Shown: positions 39,197 through 53,507 of the stretch, one piece after another
How the letters are laid out: each line of letters begins with the position of its first letter
Position numbering within the stretch: the stretch's first letter is position 1
Assembly (NCBI GenBank): GCA_031769625.1
Contig: JAUIMM010000124.1
Span: 11,296,001 to 11,360,000, forward strand
From: Taudactylus pleione
Taxonomy: Eukaryota > Chordata > Amphibia > Anura > Myobatrachidae
Direction: 5' to 3'
Length of the DNA: 64,000 bases
Notes under the pieces: generated by a model
Databases searched by the model: none
Seen by the model: only the letters and a program-made list of their open reading frames with translations
What the model was told of the DNA's origin: nothing
Translations under genes and position numbers: made by a program

Positions 39197-42100
39197 GTGT
39201 GATGCCCTGGGGATGGTCCTTGGCTGGAATTTTTTGGGGTGCCTTGCTTCTCGGATGTGAACCCCTTAATGTTAGGGACGCTGGTATAGAGGAGCCTTGA
39301 CGTTGGCCCAGCGCTTATTCATATATTTGCAAATGTATGTAAACCAATACCTCTGAATTTCTATTATCATGTAGGATTCAAGTATTTTTCATTTATCTGC
39401 AGTGTGCTGGGTTGCAGTTCTCTTTTTTTCTGTGTTCAGTGTAAACCCCACCCTTTACAAGCACCGGTAGCATATCATAAAGCTGATTGAGCAACTACCA
39501 TATTTTTTGCTTTCAGTTTGGAGGCATGATTGGAGTCAGCATTAGGAGGAGGTGCTGATCCTTATAGTGCCATGTGGAGGTTTTTTTGGTGTACCTCCAA
39601 GGTAAGTTAGCTCTCAGCTCATACATGTACTGTTATCATGCAGTACATCAATTTGTAAATATATGACCCAGAGTGGGTGCTACTATTATGTAGCAATAAT
39701 TATTTTGGGGTTAGAATTTGGGAGTGGGGCCCCCGGGGTTGTTCTGGCTGGGCCTTTCTCATGGCATCACCACTTAATTCACATAGAATATTTTTCACTT
39801 CTCTATTCGTTTGAATATTATTTATGTCATTTTTATTCTTTTACATTTCATTAACACTTATTGATTTATCTTTACACATCTATCCTTTTACACTTCACTA
39901 TCACCATTTTTCCCCTTTTCGTGTGATGCCCTGGGAATGGTCCTTGGCTGTAATATTTTGCGGTGCCTTGCTTCTTGGACGTGAACCCCTTAATGTTAGA
40001 GACGCTGGTATAGAGGAGCCTTGATGTTGGCCCAGCGCTTATTCAAATATTTGCAAATGTATGTAAACCAATACCTCTGAATTTCTATTATCATGTAGGA
40101 TTCAAGTATTCTTGATTTATCTACAGTGTGCTGGGGTGCAGTTCTCTTTTTTCTGTGTTCAGTGTAAACCCCATCCTTTAGAAGCACCTGTAGCATATCA
40201 TTAAGCTGACTGACAACTACCAAATTTTTTCCTTGCAGTTTGGAGGCATAAAGGGAGTCAGCATTAGGAGGATGTGCTGATCCTTATAGTGCCATGTGGA
40301 GGTTTTTTTGGGTTACCTCCAAGGTAAGTTAGCTCTCAGCTAATACATGTACTGTTATCAAGCAGTACATCAAATTGTAATTATATGACCCAGAGTGGGT
40401 ACTACTATTATGTAGCAATAATTATTTTGGGGTGAGCATTTGGGAGTGGGGGCCACCGGGTTTTTCTGGCTGGACATTTCTCATGGCATCACCACTTAAT
40501 TCATATAGAATATTTTTTCACTTTTCTATTTGTTTGTATATTATTTATGTCATTTTAATTCTCTTACATTTCATTAACACTTATTGATTTATCTTTACAC
40601 ATCTATCCTTTTACACTTCACTATCACCTTTTTTCCCCCTTTCATGTGATGCCCTGGGGATGGTCCTTGGCTGGAATTTTTTGGGGTGCCTTTCTTCTCG
40701 GACGTAAACCCCTTAATGTTAGGGATGCTGGTATAGAGGAGCCTTGACGGTGGCCCAGTGCTTATTCATATAATTGTAAATGTATGTAAACCAATGCCTC
40801 TGAATTTCTATTATCATGTAGGATTCAAGTTTTCTAGATTTATCTGCTGTGTGCTGGGGGGCAATTTTCTTTTTTCTGTGTTCAGTGTAAACCCCGCCCT
40901 TTACAAGCACCTATAGCATATCATTAAGCTGATTGAGCAACTACCATATTTTTTGCTTGCAGTTTGGAGGCATGGAGTCAGCATTAGGAGGAGGTGCTGA
41001 TCCTTATAGTGCCATGTGGAGGTTTTGTTGGGGTACCTCCAAGGTAAGTTAGCTCTCAGCTTATACATGTACTGTTATCATGCAGTACATCAATTTGTAA
41101 TTATATGACCCAGAGTGGGTGCTACTATTATGAAGCAATAATTATTTTGGGGTGAGAATTTGGGAGTGGGGACCCCGGGGTTGTTCTGGCTGGACGTTTC
41201 TCATGGCATCATCACTTAATTCACATAGAATATTTTTTACTTCTCTATTCGTTTGTATATTATGTCATTTTAATTCTTTTACATTTCATTTAATCATTGA
41301 TTTATCTTTACACATGTATCCTTTTACACTTCACTATCACCATTTTTCCCCTTTTCGTGTGATGCCCTGGGGATGGTCCTTGGCTTGAAATTTTTGGGGT
41401 GCCTTGCTTCTCGGATGTGAACCCCTTAATGTTAGGGACGCTGGTATAGAGGAGTCTTGACATTGGCACAGCGCTTATTCATATATTTGCAAATGTATGT
41501 AAACCAATACCTCTGAATTTCTATTATCATGTAGGTTTCAAGTATTTTTCATTTATCTGCAGTGTGCTGGGTTGCAGTTCTCTTTTTTTCTGTGTTCACT
41601 GTAAACCCTGCCCTTTACAAGCACCTGTAGCATATCATTAAGCAACTACCATATTTTTTGCTTGCAGTTTGGAGGCATGAAGGGAGTCAGCATTAGGAGG
41701 AGGTGCTGATCCTTATAGTGCCATGTGGAGGTTTCTTTGGGGTACCTCCAAGGTAAGTTAGCTCTCAGTTCATACATGTACTGTTATCATGCAGTACATC
41801 AAATTGTAATTATATGACCCAGAGTGGGTGCTACTATTATGTAGCTATAATTATTTTGGGGTGAGCATTTGGGAGTGGGGGCCACAGGGTTGTTCTGGCT
41901 GGACATTTCTCATGGCATCACCACTTAATTTACATAGAATATTTTTTCACTTCTCTATTCGTTTGTATATTATTTATGTCATTTTAATTCTTTTACATTT
42001 CATTAACATTTTTTGATTTATCTTTACACATCTATCCTTTTACACTTCACTAGCACCATTTTTCCCCTTTTCGTGTGATGCCCTGGGGATGGTCCTTGGC

Positions 42101-45100
42101 TGGAATTTTTTGGGGTGTCTTGCTTCTCGGACATGAACCTCTTAATGTTAGGGATGCTGGTATTGAGGAGCCTTGACAGTGGCCCAGCGCTTATTCATAT
42201 ATTTGCAAATGTATGTAAACCAATACCTCTGAATTTCTGTTATCGTGCAGGATTCAAGTATTCTTGATTTATCTGCAGTGTGCTTGGCGGCAGATCTCTT
42301 TTTTCTGTGTTCATTGTAAACCCCGCCCTTTACAAGCACCTGTAGCATATCATTAAGCTGATTGAGCAACTACCATATTTTTTGCTTGCAGTTTGGAGAC
42401 ATAAAGGGAGTTAGCATTAGGAGGACGTGCTGTCCTTATAGTGCCATGTGGAGGTTTTTTTGGGTTACCTCCAAGGTAAGTTAGCTCTCAGCTCATACAT
42501 GAACTGTTATCAAGCAGTACATCAAATTGTAATTATATGACCCAGAGTGGGTGCTACTATTATGTAGCAATAATTATTTTGGGGTGAGCATTTGGGAGTG
42601 GGGGCCATGGGGTTGTTCTGGCAGGACCTATCTCATGGCATCACCACTTAATACACATAGAATATTTTTTCACTTTTCAATTTGTTTGTATATTATTTAT
42701 GTCATTTTAATTCTTTTACATTTCATTAACACTTATTGATTTATCTTTACACATCTATCCTTTTACACTTCACTATCACCTTTTTTTCCCTTTTCGTGTG
42801 ATGCCCTGGGGATGGTCCTTTGCTGGAATTTCTTGGTGTGCCTTGCTGGGACGCTGGAATAGAGGAGCCATGACGTTGGCCTAGCGCTTATTCATATATT
42901 TGCAAATGTGTGTAAACCAATACCTCTGAATTTCTATTATCATGTAGTATTCAAGTGTTCTTGATTTATCTGCAGTGTGTTGGGGTGCTATTCTCTTTTT
43001 TCTCTGTTCAGTGTAAACCCCACCCTTTACAAGCACCTGTAGCATATCATTAAGCTGATTGAGCAACTACAATATTTTTTGCTTGCAGTTTGGAGGCATG
43101 AAGGGAGTCAGCATTAGGAGGAGGTGCTGATCCTTATAGTGCCATGTGGAGGTTTTTTTGGGGTACCTCCAAGATAAGTTAGCTCTCAGCTCATACATGT
43201 ACTGTTATCATGCAGTACATCAAATTGTAATTATATGACCCAGAGTGGGTGCTACTATTGTATAGCAATAATTATTTTGGGGTGAGAATTTGGGAGTGGG
43301 GACCCCGGGGTTGTTCTGGCTGGACCTTTCTCATGGCATCACCACTTAATTCACATAGAATATTTTTCACTTCTCTATTCATTTGTATGTTATTTATGTC
43401 ATTTGTATTCTTTTACATTTCATTAACAGTTATAGATTTATCTTTACACATCTATCCTTTTACACGTCACTATCACTTTTTTTCCCCTTTTTGTGTGATG
43501 CCCTGGGGATGGTTCTTGGCTGGACTTTTTTGTGGTGCCTTGCTTCTCGGACTTGAACCCTTTAATGATAGGGATGCTGGAATAGAGGAGCCTTGACGTT
43601 GGCACAGCGCAGATGCATATATTTGCAAATGTATGTAAACCAATACCTCTGAATTTCTGTTATCATGCAGGATTCAAGCATTCTTGATTTATCTGCAGTG
43701 TGCTGGGATGCAGTTCTCTTTTTTCTGTGTTCAGAGTAAACCCCGCCCTTTAGAAGCACCTGTAGCATATCATTAAGCTGATTGACAACTACCAAATTTT
43801 TTCCTTGCAGTTTGGAGGCATAAAGGGAGTCAGCATTAGGAGCATGTGCTGATCCTTATAGTGCCATGTGGAGGTTTTTTTGGGTTACCTCCAAGGTAAG
43901 TTAGCTCTCAGCTCAAACACGTACTGTTATCAAGCAGTACCTCAAATTGTAATTATATGACCCAGAGTGGGTGCTACTATTATGTAGCAATAATTATTTT
44001 GGGGTGAGCATTTGGGAGTGGGGGCCACCGGTTTGTTCTGGCTGGACATTTCTCATGGCATCACCACTTAATTCACATAGAATATTTTTTCACTTTTCTA
44101 TTTGTTTGTATATTATTTGTCATTTTAATTCTTTTACATTTCATTAACACTTATTGATTTATCTTTACACATCTATCCTTTTACACTTCACTATCACCTT
44201 TTTTCCCCCTTTCATGTGATGCCCTGGGGATGGTCCTTGGCTTGAAATTTTTGGGGTGCCTTGCTTCTCGGACGTGAACCCCTTAATGTTAGGGACGCTG
44301 GTATAGAGGAGCCTTGACGTTGGCACAGCGCTGATTCATATATTTGCAAATGTATGTAAACCAATACCTCTGAATTTCTATTATCATGTAGGTTTCAAGT
44401 ATTTTTCATTTATCTGCAGTGTGCTGGGTTGCAGTTCTCTTTTTTTCTGTGTTCAGTGTAAACCCTGCCCTTTACAAGCACCTGTAGCATATCATTAAGC
44501 AACTACCATATTATTTGCTTGCAGTTTGGAGGCTTGAAGGGAGTCAGCATTAGGAGGAGGTGCTGATCCTTATAGTGCCATCTGGAGGTTTTTTTGGGAT
44601 ACCTCCAAGGTAAGTTAGCTCTCAGTTCATACTTGTACTGTTATCATGCAGTACATCAAATTGTAATTATATGACCCAGAGTGGGTGCTACTATTATGTA
44701 GCAATAATTATTTTGGGGTGAGCATTTGGGAGTGGGGGCCACCGGGTTGTTCTGGCTGGACATTTCTCATGGCATCACCACTTAATTCACATAGAATATT
44801 TTTTCACTTTTCTATTTGTTTGTATATTATTTGTCATTTTAATTCTTTTACATTTTATTAACACTTATTGATTTATCTTTACACATCTATCCTTTTACAC
44901 TTCACTATCACCTTTTTTCCCCCTTTCATGTGATGCCCTGGGGATGGTCCTTGGCTGGAATTGTTTGGGGTGCCTTTCTTCTCGGACGTAAACCCCTTAA
45001 TGTTAGGGATGCTGGTATAGAGGAGCCTTGACGGTGGCCCAGTGCTTATTCATATAATTGTAAATGTATGTAAACCAATGCCTCTGAATTTCTATTATCA

Positions 45101-48100
45101 TGTAGGATTCAAGTTTTCTAGATTTATCTGCTGTGTGCTGGGGGGCAATTTTCTTTTTTCTGTGTTCAGTGTAAACCATGCCCTTTACATGCACCTATAG
45201 CATATCATTAAGCTGATTGAGCAACTACCATATTTTTTGCTTGCAGTTTGGAGGCATGGAGTCAGCATTAGGAGGAGGTGCTAATCCTTATAGTGCCATG
45301 TGGAGGTTTTTTTGGGGTACCTCCAAGGTAAGTTAGCTCTCAGCTTATACATGTACTGTTATCATGCAGTACATCAATTTGTAATTATATGACCCAGAGT
45401 GGGTACTACTATTATGAAGCAATAATTATTTTAGGGTGAGAATTTGGGAGTGGGGACCCCGGGGTTGTTCTGGCTGGACCTTTCTCATGGCATCATCACT
45501 TAATTCACATAGAATATTTTTTACTTTTCTATTCGTTTGTATATTATGTCATTTTAATTCTTTTACATTTCATTTAAACATTGATTTATCTTTACACATG
45601 TATCCTTTTACACTTCACTATCACCATTTTTCCCCTTTTCGTGTGATGCCCTGGGGATGGTCCTTGGCTTGAAATTTTTGGGGTGCCTTGCTTCTCGGAC
45701 GTGAACCCCTTAATGTTAGGGACGCTGGTATAGAGGAGCCTTGACGTTGGCACAGCGCTTATTCATATATTTGCAAATGTATGTAAACCAATACCTCTGA
45801 ATTTCTATTATCATGTAGGTTTCAAGTATTTTTAATTTATCTGCAGTGTGCTGGGTTGCAGTTCTCTTTTTTTCTGTGTTCAGTGTAAACCCTGCCCTTT
45901 ACAAGCACCTGTAGCATATCATTAAGCAACTACCATATTTTTTGCTTGCAGTTTGGAGGCTTGAAGGGAGTCAGCATTAGGAGGAGGTGCTGATCCTTAT
46001 AGTGCCATCTGGAGGTTTTTTTGGGGTACCTCCAAGGTAAGTTAGCTCTCAGTTCATACTTGTACTGTTATCATGCAGTACATCAAATTGTAATTATATG
46101 ACCCAGAGTGGGTGCTACTATTATGTAGCAATAATTATTTTGGGGTGAGCATTTGGGAGTGGGGGCCACAGGGTTGTTCTGGCTGGACATTTCTCATGGC
46201 ATCACCACTTAATTTACATAGAATATTTTTTCACTTCTCTATTCGTTTGTATATTATTTATGTCATTTTAATTCTTTTACATTTCATTAACATTTTTTGA
46301 TTTATCTTTACACATCTATCCTTTTACACTTCACTGCCACCTTTTTTCCCCTTTTCGTGTGATGCCCTGGGGATGGTCCTTGGCTGGAATTTTTTGGGGT
46401 GCCTTGCTTCTCGGACATGAACCTCTTAATGTTAGGGATGCTATTATAGAGGAGCCTTGACAGTGGCCCAGCGCTTATTCATATATTTGCAAATGTATGT
46501 AAACCAATACCTCTGAATTTCTGTTATCGTGCAGGATTCAAGTATTCTTGATTTATCTGCAGTGTGCTTGGCGGCAGTTCTCTTTTTTCTGTGTTCATTG
46601 TAAACCCCGCCCTTTACAAGCACCTGTAGCATATCATTAAGCTGATTGAGCAACTACCATATTTTTTGCTTGCAGTTTGGAGGCATAAATGGAGTTAGCA
46701 TTAGGAGGACGTGCTGTCCTTATAGTGCCATGTGGAGGTTTTTTTGGATTACCTCCAAGGTAAGTTAGCTCTCAGCTCCTACATGTACTGTTATCAAGCA
46801 GTACATCAAATTGTAATTATATGACCCAGAGTGGGTGCTACTATTATGTAGCAATAATTATTTTGGGGTGAGCATTTGGGAGTGGGGGCCACGGGGTTGT
46901 TCTGGCAGGACCTTTCTCATGGCATCACCACTTAATTCACATAGAATATTTTTTCACTTTTCAATTTGTTTGTATATTATTTATGTCATTTTAATTCTTT
47001 TACATTTCATTAACACTTATTGATTTATCTTTACACATCTATCCTTTTACACTTCACTGTCACCTTTTTTTCCCTTTTCGTGTAATGCCCTGGGGATGGT
47101 CCTTTGCTGGAATTTCTTGGGGTGCCTTGCTCGGACGCTGGTAAAGAGGAGCCTTGATAGTGGCCAAGCGCTTATTCATATATTTGCAAATGTATGTAAA
47201 CCAATACCTCTGAATTTCTCTTATCGTGTAGGATTCAAGTATTCTTGATTAATCTGCAGTGTGCTGGGGTGCAATTCTATTTTTTCTGTGTTCAGTGTAA
47301 ACCCCGCCCTTTACAAGCACCTGTAGCATATCATTAAGCTGATTGAGCAACTACCATATTTATTGCTTGCAGTTTGGAGGCATGAAGGGAGTCAGCATTA
47401 GGAGAAGGTGCTGATCCTTAAAGTGCCATATGGAGGTTTTTTTTGGTACTTCCAAGGTAAGTTAGCTCTCAGCTCATACATGTACTGTTATCATGCAGTA
47501 CATCAAATTGTAATTATATGACCCAGAGTGGGTGCCACTATTACATAGCAATAATTATTTTGGGGTGAGAAATTGGGAGTGGGGACCCCGTGGTTGTTCT
47601 GGCTGGACTTTTCTCATGGCATCACCACTTAATTCACATAGAATATTTTTTTACTTCTCTATTCGTTTGTATATTATGTCATTTTAATTCTTTTACATTT
47701 TATTTAAACATTGATTTATCTTTACACATTTATCCTTTTACACTTCACTATCACCATTTTTCTCCTTTTCATGTGATGCCCTAGGGATGGTCCTTTGCTG
47801 GAATTTTTTGGGGTGCCTTGCTTCTCGGATGTGAACCCCTTAATTTTAGGGACGCTGGTATAGAGGAGCCTTGACGTTGGCCCAGCGCTTACTCATATAT
47901 TTGCAAATGTATGTATACCAATACCTCTGAATTTCTATTATCATGTAGGATTCAAGTATTTTTCATTTATCTGCAGTGTGCTGGGTTGCAGTTCTCTTTT
48001 TTTCTGTGTTCAGTGTAAACCCCACCCTTTACAAGCACCTGTAGCATATCATAAAGCTGATTGAGCAACTACCATTTTTTTGCTTGCAGTTTGGTGGCAT

Positions 48101-49211
48101 GAAGGGAGTCAGCATTAGGAGGAGGTGCTGATCCTTATAGTGCCATGTGCAGGTTTTTTTGGAGTACCTCCAAGGTAAGTTAGCTCTCAGCTCATACATG
48201 TACTGTTATCATGCAGTACATCAATTTGTAATTATATGACCCAGAGTGGTTGCTACTCTTACGTAGCAATAATTATTTTGGGGTGAGAATTTGGGAGTGG
48301 GGCCCCCGGGGTTGTTCTGGCTGGACCTTTCTCATGGCATCACCACATAATTCACATGGAATATTTTTCACTTCTCTATTCGTTTGTATATTATTTATTT
48401 CATTTTTATTCTTTTACATTTCATTAACACTTATTGATTTATCTTTACACATCTATCCTTTTACACTTCACTATCACCTTTTTTCCCCTTTTTGTGTGAT
48501 GCCCTAGGGATGGTCCATGGCTGGAATTTTTTGGGGTGCCTTGCTTCTCGGACTTGAACCCTTTAATGATAGGGATGCTGGAATAGAGGAGCCTTGACGT
48601 TGGCACAGCGCTTATGCATATATTTGCAAATGTATGTAAACCAATACCTCTGAATTTCTGTTATCATGCAGGATTCAAGTATTCTTGATTTATCTGCAGT
48701 GTGCTGGGGTGCAGTTCTCTTTTTTCTGTGTTCAGTGTAAATCCCGCCCTTTACAAGCACCTGTAGCATATCATTAAGCTGATTGACAACTACCTTATTT
48801 TTTGCTTGCAGTTTGGAGGCATAAAGGGAGTCAGCATTAGGAGGATGTGCTGATCCTTATAGTGCCATGTGGAGGTTTTTTTGGGTTACCTCCAAGGTAA
48901 GTAAGCTCTCAGCTCATACATGTACTGTTATCAAGCAGTACATCAAATTGTAATTATATGACCCAGAGTGGGTGCTACTATTTTGTAGCAATAATTATTT
49001 TGGGGTGAGCATTTGGGAGTGGGGGCCACCGGGGTTGTTCTGGCTGGTCCTTTCTCATGGCATCACCACTTAATTCACATAGAATATTTTTTAACTTCTC
49101 TATTCTTTTGTATATTATGTCATTTTAATTCTTTTACATTTCATTTAAACATTGATTTATCTTTACACATGTATCCTTTTACACTTCACTATCACCATTT
49201 TTCCCCTTTTC
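39197..49211 (+). repeat. Fourteen-unit higher-order block (10,015 bp)
   Basis: Unit lengths are 724, 723, 713, 716, 723, 697, 721, 714, 713, 716, 723, 691, 723 and 718 bp. The run 724-723-713-716-723-697 restarts at 49212. Matching variants span roughly 39.03-42.40 kb and 49.05-52.42 kb, offset 10,015 bp, for example TTTAACTTCTCTATTCTTTTG, GTTTGAATATTATTT and GGCTGTAATATTTTGCGG. Inside it, units from 40644 recur at 44928 at 4,284 bp, so a six-unit period is nested in the fourteen-unit one. Confidence 0.8.
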
Positions 49212-52200
49212 GTGTGATGCCCTGGGGATGGTCCTTGGCTGGAATTTTTTGGGGTGCCTTGCTTCTCGGATGTGAACCCCTTAATGTTAGGGACGCTGGT
49301 ATAGAGGAGCCTTGACGTTGGCCCAGCGCTTATTCATATATTTGCAAATGTATGTAAACCAATACCTCTGAATTTCTATTATCATGTAGGATTCAAGTAT
49401 TTTTCATTTATCTGCAGTGTGCTGGGTTGCAGTTCTCTTTTTTTCTGTGTTCAGTGTAAACCCCACCCTTTACAAGCACCGGTAGCATATCATAAAGCTG
49501 ATTGAGCAACTACCATATTTTTTGCTTTCAGTTTGGAGGCATGATTGGAGTGAGCATTAGGAGGAGGTGCTGATCATTATAGTGCCACGTGGAGGTTTTT
49601 TTGGTGTACCTCCAAGGTAAGTTAGCTCTCAGCTCATACATGTACTGTTATCATGCAGTACATCAATTTGTAAATATATGACCCAGAGTGGGTGTTACTA
49701 TTATGTAGCAATAATTATTTTTGGGTGAGAATTTGGGAGTGGGGCCCCCGGGGTTGTTCTGGCTGGGCCTTTCTCATGGCATCACCACTTAATTCACATA
49801 GAATATTTTTCACTTCTCTATTCGTTTGAATATTATTTATGTCATTTTTATTCTTTTACATTTCATTAACACTTATTGATTTATCTTTACACATCTATCC
49901 TTTTACACTTCACTATCACCATTTTTCCCCTTTTCGTGTGATGCCCTGGGAATGGTCCTTGGCTGTAATATTTTGCGGTGCCTTGCTTCTCGGACGTGAA
50001 CCCCTTAATGTTAGAGACGCTGGTATAGAAGTGCCTTGATGTTGGCCCAGCGCTTATTCAAATATTTGCAAATGTATGTAAACCAATACCTCTGAATTTC
50101 TATTATCATGTAGGATTCAAGTATTCTTGATTTATCTACAGTGTGCTGGGGTGCAGTTCTCTTTTTTCTGTGTTCAGTGTAAACCCCGTCCTTTAGAAGC
50201 ACCTGTAGCATATTATTAAGCTGACTGACAACTACCAAATTTTTTCCTTGCAGTTTGGAGGCATAAAGGGAGTCAGCATTAGGAGGATGTGCTGATCCTT
50301 ATAGTGCCATGTGGAGGTTTTTTTGGGTTACGTCCAAGGTAAGTTAGCTCTCAGCTAATACATGTACTGTTATCAAGCAGTACATCAAATTGTAATTATA
50401 TGACCCAGAGTGGGTGCTACTATTATGTAGCAATAATTATTTTGGGGTGAGCATTTGGGAGTGGGGGCCAACGGGTTTTTCTGGCTAGACATTTCTCATG
50501 GCATCACCACTTAATTCATATAGAATATTTTTTCACTTTTCTATTTGTTTGTATATTATTTATGTCATTTTAATTCTCTTACATTTCATTAACACTTATT
50601 GATTTATCTTTACACATCTATCCTTTTACACTTCACTATCACCTTTTTTCCCCCTTTCATGTGATGCCCTGGGGATGGTCCTTGGCTGGAATTTTTTGGG
50701 GTGCCTTTCTTCTAGGACGTAAACCCTTTAATGTTAGGGATGCTGGTATAGAGGAGCCTTGACGGTGGCCCAGTGCTTATTCATATAATTGTAAATGTAT
50801 GTAAACCAATGCCTCTGAATTTCTATTATCATGTAGGATTCAAGTTTTCTAGATTTATCTGCTGTGTACTGGGGGGCAATTTTCTTTTTTCTGTGTTCAG
50901 TGTAAACCACGCCCTTTACAAGCACCTATAGCATATCATTAAGCTGATTGAGCAACTACCATATTTTTTGCTTGCAGTTTGGAGGCATGGAGTCAGCATT
51001 AGGAGGAGGTGCTGATCCTTATAGTGCCATGTGGAGGTTTTGTTGGGGTACCTCCAAGGTAAGTTAGCTCTCAGCTTATACATGTACTGTTATCATGCAG
51101 TACATCAATTTGTAATTATATGACCCAGAGTGGGTGCTACTATTATGAAGCAATAATTATTTTGGGGTGAGAATTTGGGAGTGGGGACCCCGGGGTTGTT
51201 CTGGCTGGACGTTTCTCATGGCATTACCACTTAATTCGCATAGAATATTTTTTACTTCTCTATTCGTTTGTATATTATGTCATTTTAATTCTTTTACATT
51301 TCATTTAAACATTGATTTATCTTTACACATGTATCCTTTTACACTTCACTATCACCATTTTTCCCCTTTTCGTGTGATGCCCTGGGGATGGTCCTTGGCT
51401 TGAAATTTTTGGGGTGCCTTGCTTCTCGGATGTGAACCCCTTAATGTTAGGGACGCTGGTATAGAGGAGTCTTGACATTGGCACAGCGCTTATTCATATA
51501 TTTGCAAATGTATGTAAACCAATACCTCTGAATTTCTATTATCATGTAGGTTTCAAGTATTTTTCATTTATCTGCAGTGTGCTCGGTTGCAGTTCTCTTT
51601 TTTTCTGTGTTCACTGTAAACCCTGCCCTTTACAAGCACCTGTAGCATATCATTAAGCAACTACCATATTTTTTGCTTGCAGTTTGGAGGCATGAAGGGA
51701 GTCAGCATTAGGAGGAGGTGCTGATCCTTATAGTGCCATGTGGAGGTTTTTTTGGGGTACCTCCAAGGTAAGTTAGCTCTCAGTTCATACATGTACTGTT
51801 ATCATGCAGTACATCAAATTGTAATTATATGACCCAGAGTGGGTGCTACTATTATGTAGCTATAATTATTTTGGGGTGAGCATTTGGGAGTGGGGGCCAC
51901 AGGGTTGTTCTGGCTGGACATTTCTCATGGCATCACCACTTAATTTACATAGAATATTTTTTCACTTCTCTATTCGTTTGTATATTATTTATGTCATTTT
52001 AATTCTTTTACATTTCATTAACATTTTTTGATTTATCTTTACACATCTATCCTTTTACACTTCACTAGCACCATTTTTCCCCTTTTCGTGTGATGCCCTG
52101 GGGATGGTCCTTGGCTGGAATTTTTTGGGGTGTCTTGCTTCTCGGACATGAACCTCTTAATGTTAAGGATGCTGGTATTGAGGAGCCTTGACAGTGGCCC

Positions 52201-53507
52201 AGCGCTTATTCATATATTTGCAAATGTATGTAAACCAATACCTCTGAATTTCTGTTATCGTGCAGGATTCAAGTATTCTTGATTTATCTGCAGTGTGCTT
52301 GGCGGCAGATCTCTTTTTTCTGTGTTCATTGTAAACCCCGCCCTTTACAAGCACCTGTAGCATATCATTAAGCTGATTGAGCAACTACCATATTTTTTGC
52401 TTGCAGTTTGGAGGCATGAAGGGAGTCAGCATTAGGAGGAGGTGCTGATCCTAATAGTGCCATGTGGAGGTTTTTTTGGGGTACCTCCAAGGTAAGTTAG
52501 CTCTCAGCTTATAAATTTACTGTTATCATGCAGTACATCAATTTGTAATTATATGACCCAGAGTGGGTGCTACTATTATGTAACAATAATTATTTTGGGG
52601 TGAGCATTTGGGAGTGGGGACCCCGGGGTTGTTCTGGCTGGACCTTTCTCATGGCATCACCACTTAATTCACATAGAATATTTTTTCACTTCTCTATTTG
52701 TTTGTATATTATTTATGTCATTTTAATTCTTTTACATTTCATTAACACTTATTGATTTATCTTTACAAATCTATCCTTTTACACTTCACTATCACCTTTT
52801 TTCCCTTTTCGTGTGATGCCCTGTGGATGGTCCTTGGCTGGAATTTTTTGGTGTGCCTTGCTGGGACGCTGGTATAGAGGAGCCATGATGTTGGCCCAGC
52901 GCTTATTCATATATTTGCAAATGTATGTAAACCAATACCTCTGAATTTCTATTATCATGTAGGATTCAAGTATTCTTGATTTATCTGCAGTGTGTTGGGG
53001 TGCAATTCTCTTTTTTCTGTGTTCAGTGTAAACTCCGCCCTTTACAAGCACCTGTAGCATATCATTAAGCTGATTGAGCTACTACCATATTTTTTGCTTG
53101 CAGTTTGGAGGCATGAAGGGAGTCAGCATTATGAGGAGGTGCTGATCCTTATAGTGCCATGTGGAGGTTTTTTTGGGGTACCTCCAAGGTAAGTTAGCTC
53201 TCAGCTCATACATGTACTGTTATCATGCAGTACATCAAATTGTAATTATATGACCCAGAGTGGGTGCTACTATTATATAGCAATAATTATTTTGGGGTGA
53301 GAATTTGTGAGTGGGGACCCCGGGGTTGTTCTGGCTGGACCTTTCTCATGGCATCACCACTTAATTCACATAGAATATTTTTCACTTCTCTATTCGTTTG
53401 TATATTATTTATGTCATTTTTATTCTTTTACATTTCATTAACACTTATTGATTTATCTTTACACATCTATCCTTTTACACTTCACTATCACCTTTTTTCC
53501 CTTTTTT
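49212..53507 (+). repeat. Six-unit second copy of the fourteen-unit block start
   Basis: Units of 724, 723, 713, 716, 723 and 697 bp in the same order as 39197-43492. The first 3.2 kb are nearly identical to that block. After about 52.4 kb the copy carries TTTGGAGGCATGAAGGGAGTC where the first has TTTGGAGACATAAAGGGAGTT. Identity then drops, although the unit lengths still agree. Confidence 0.8.
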
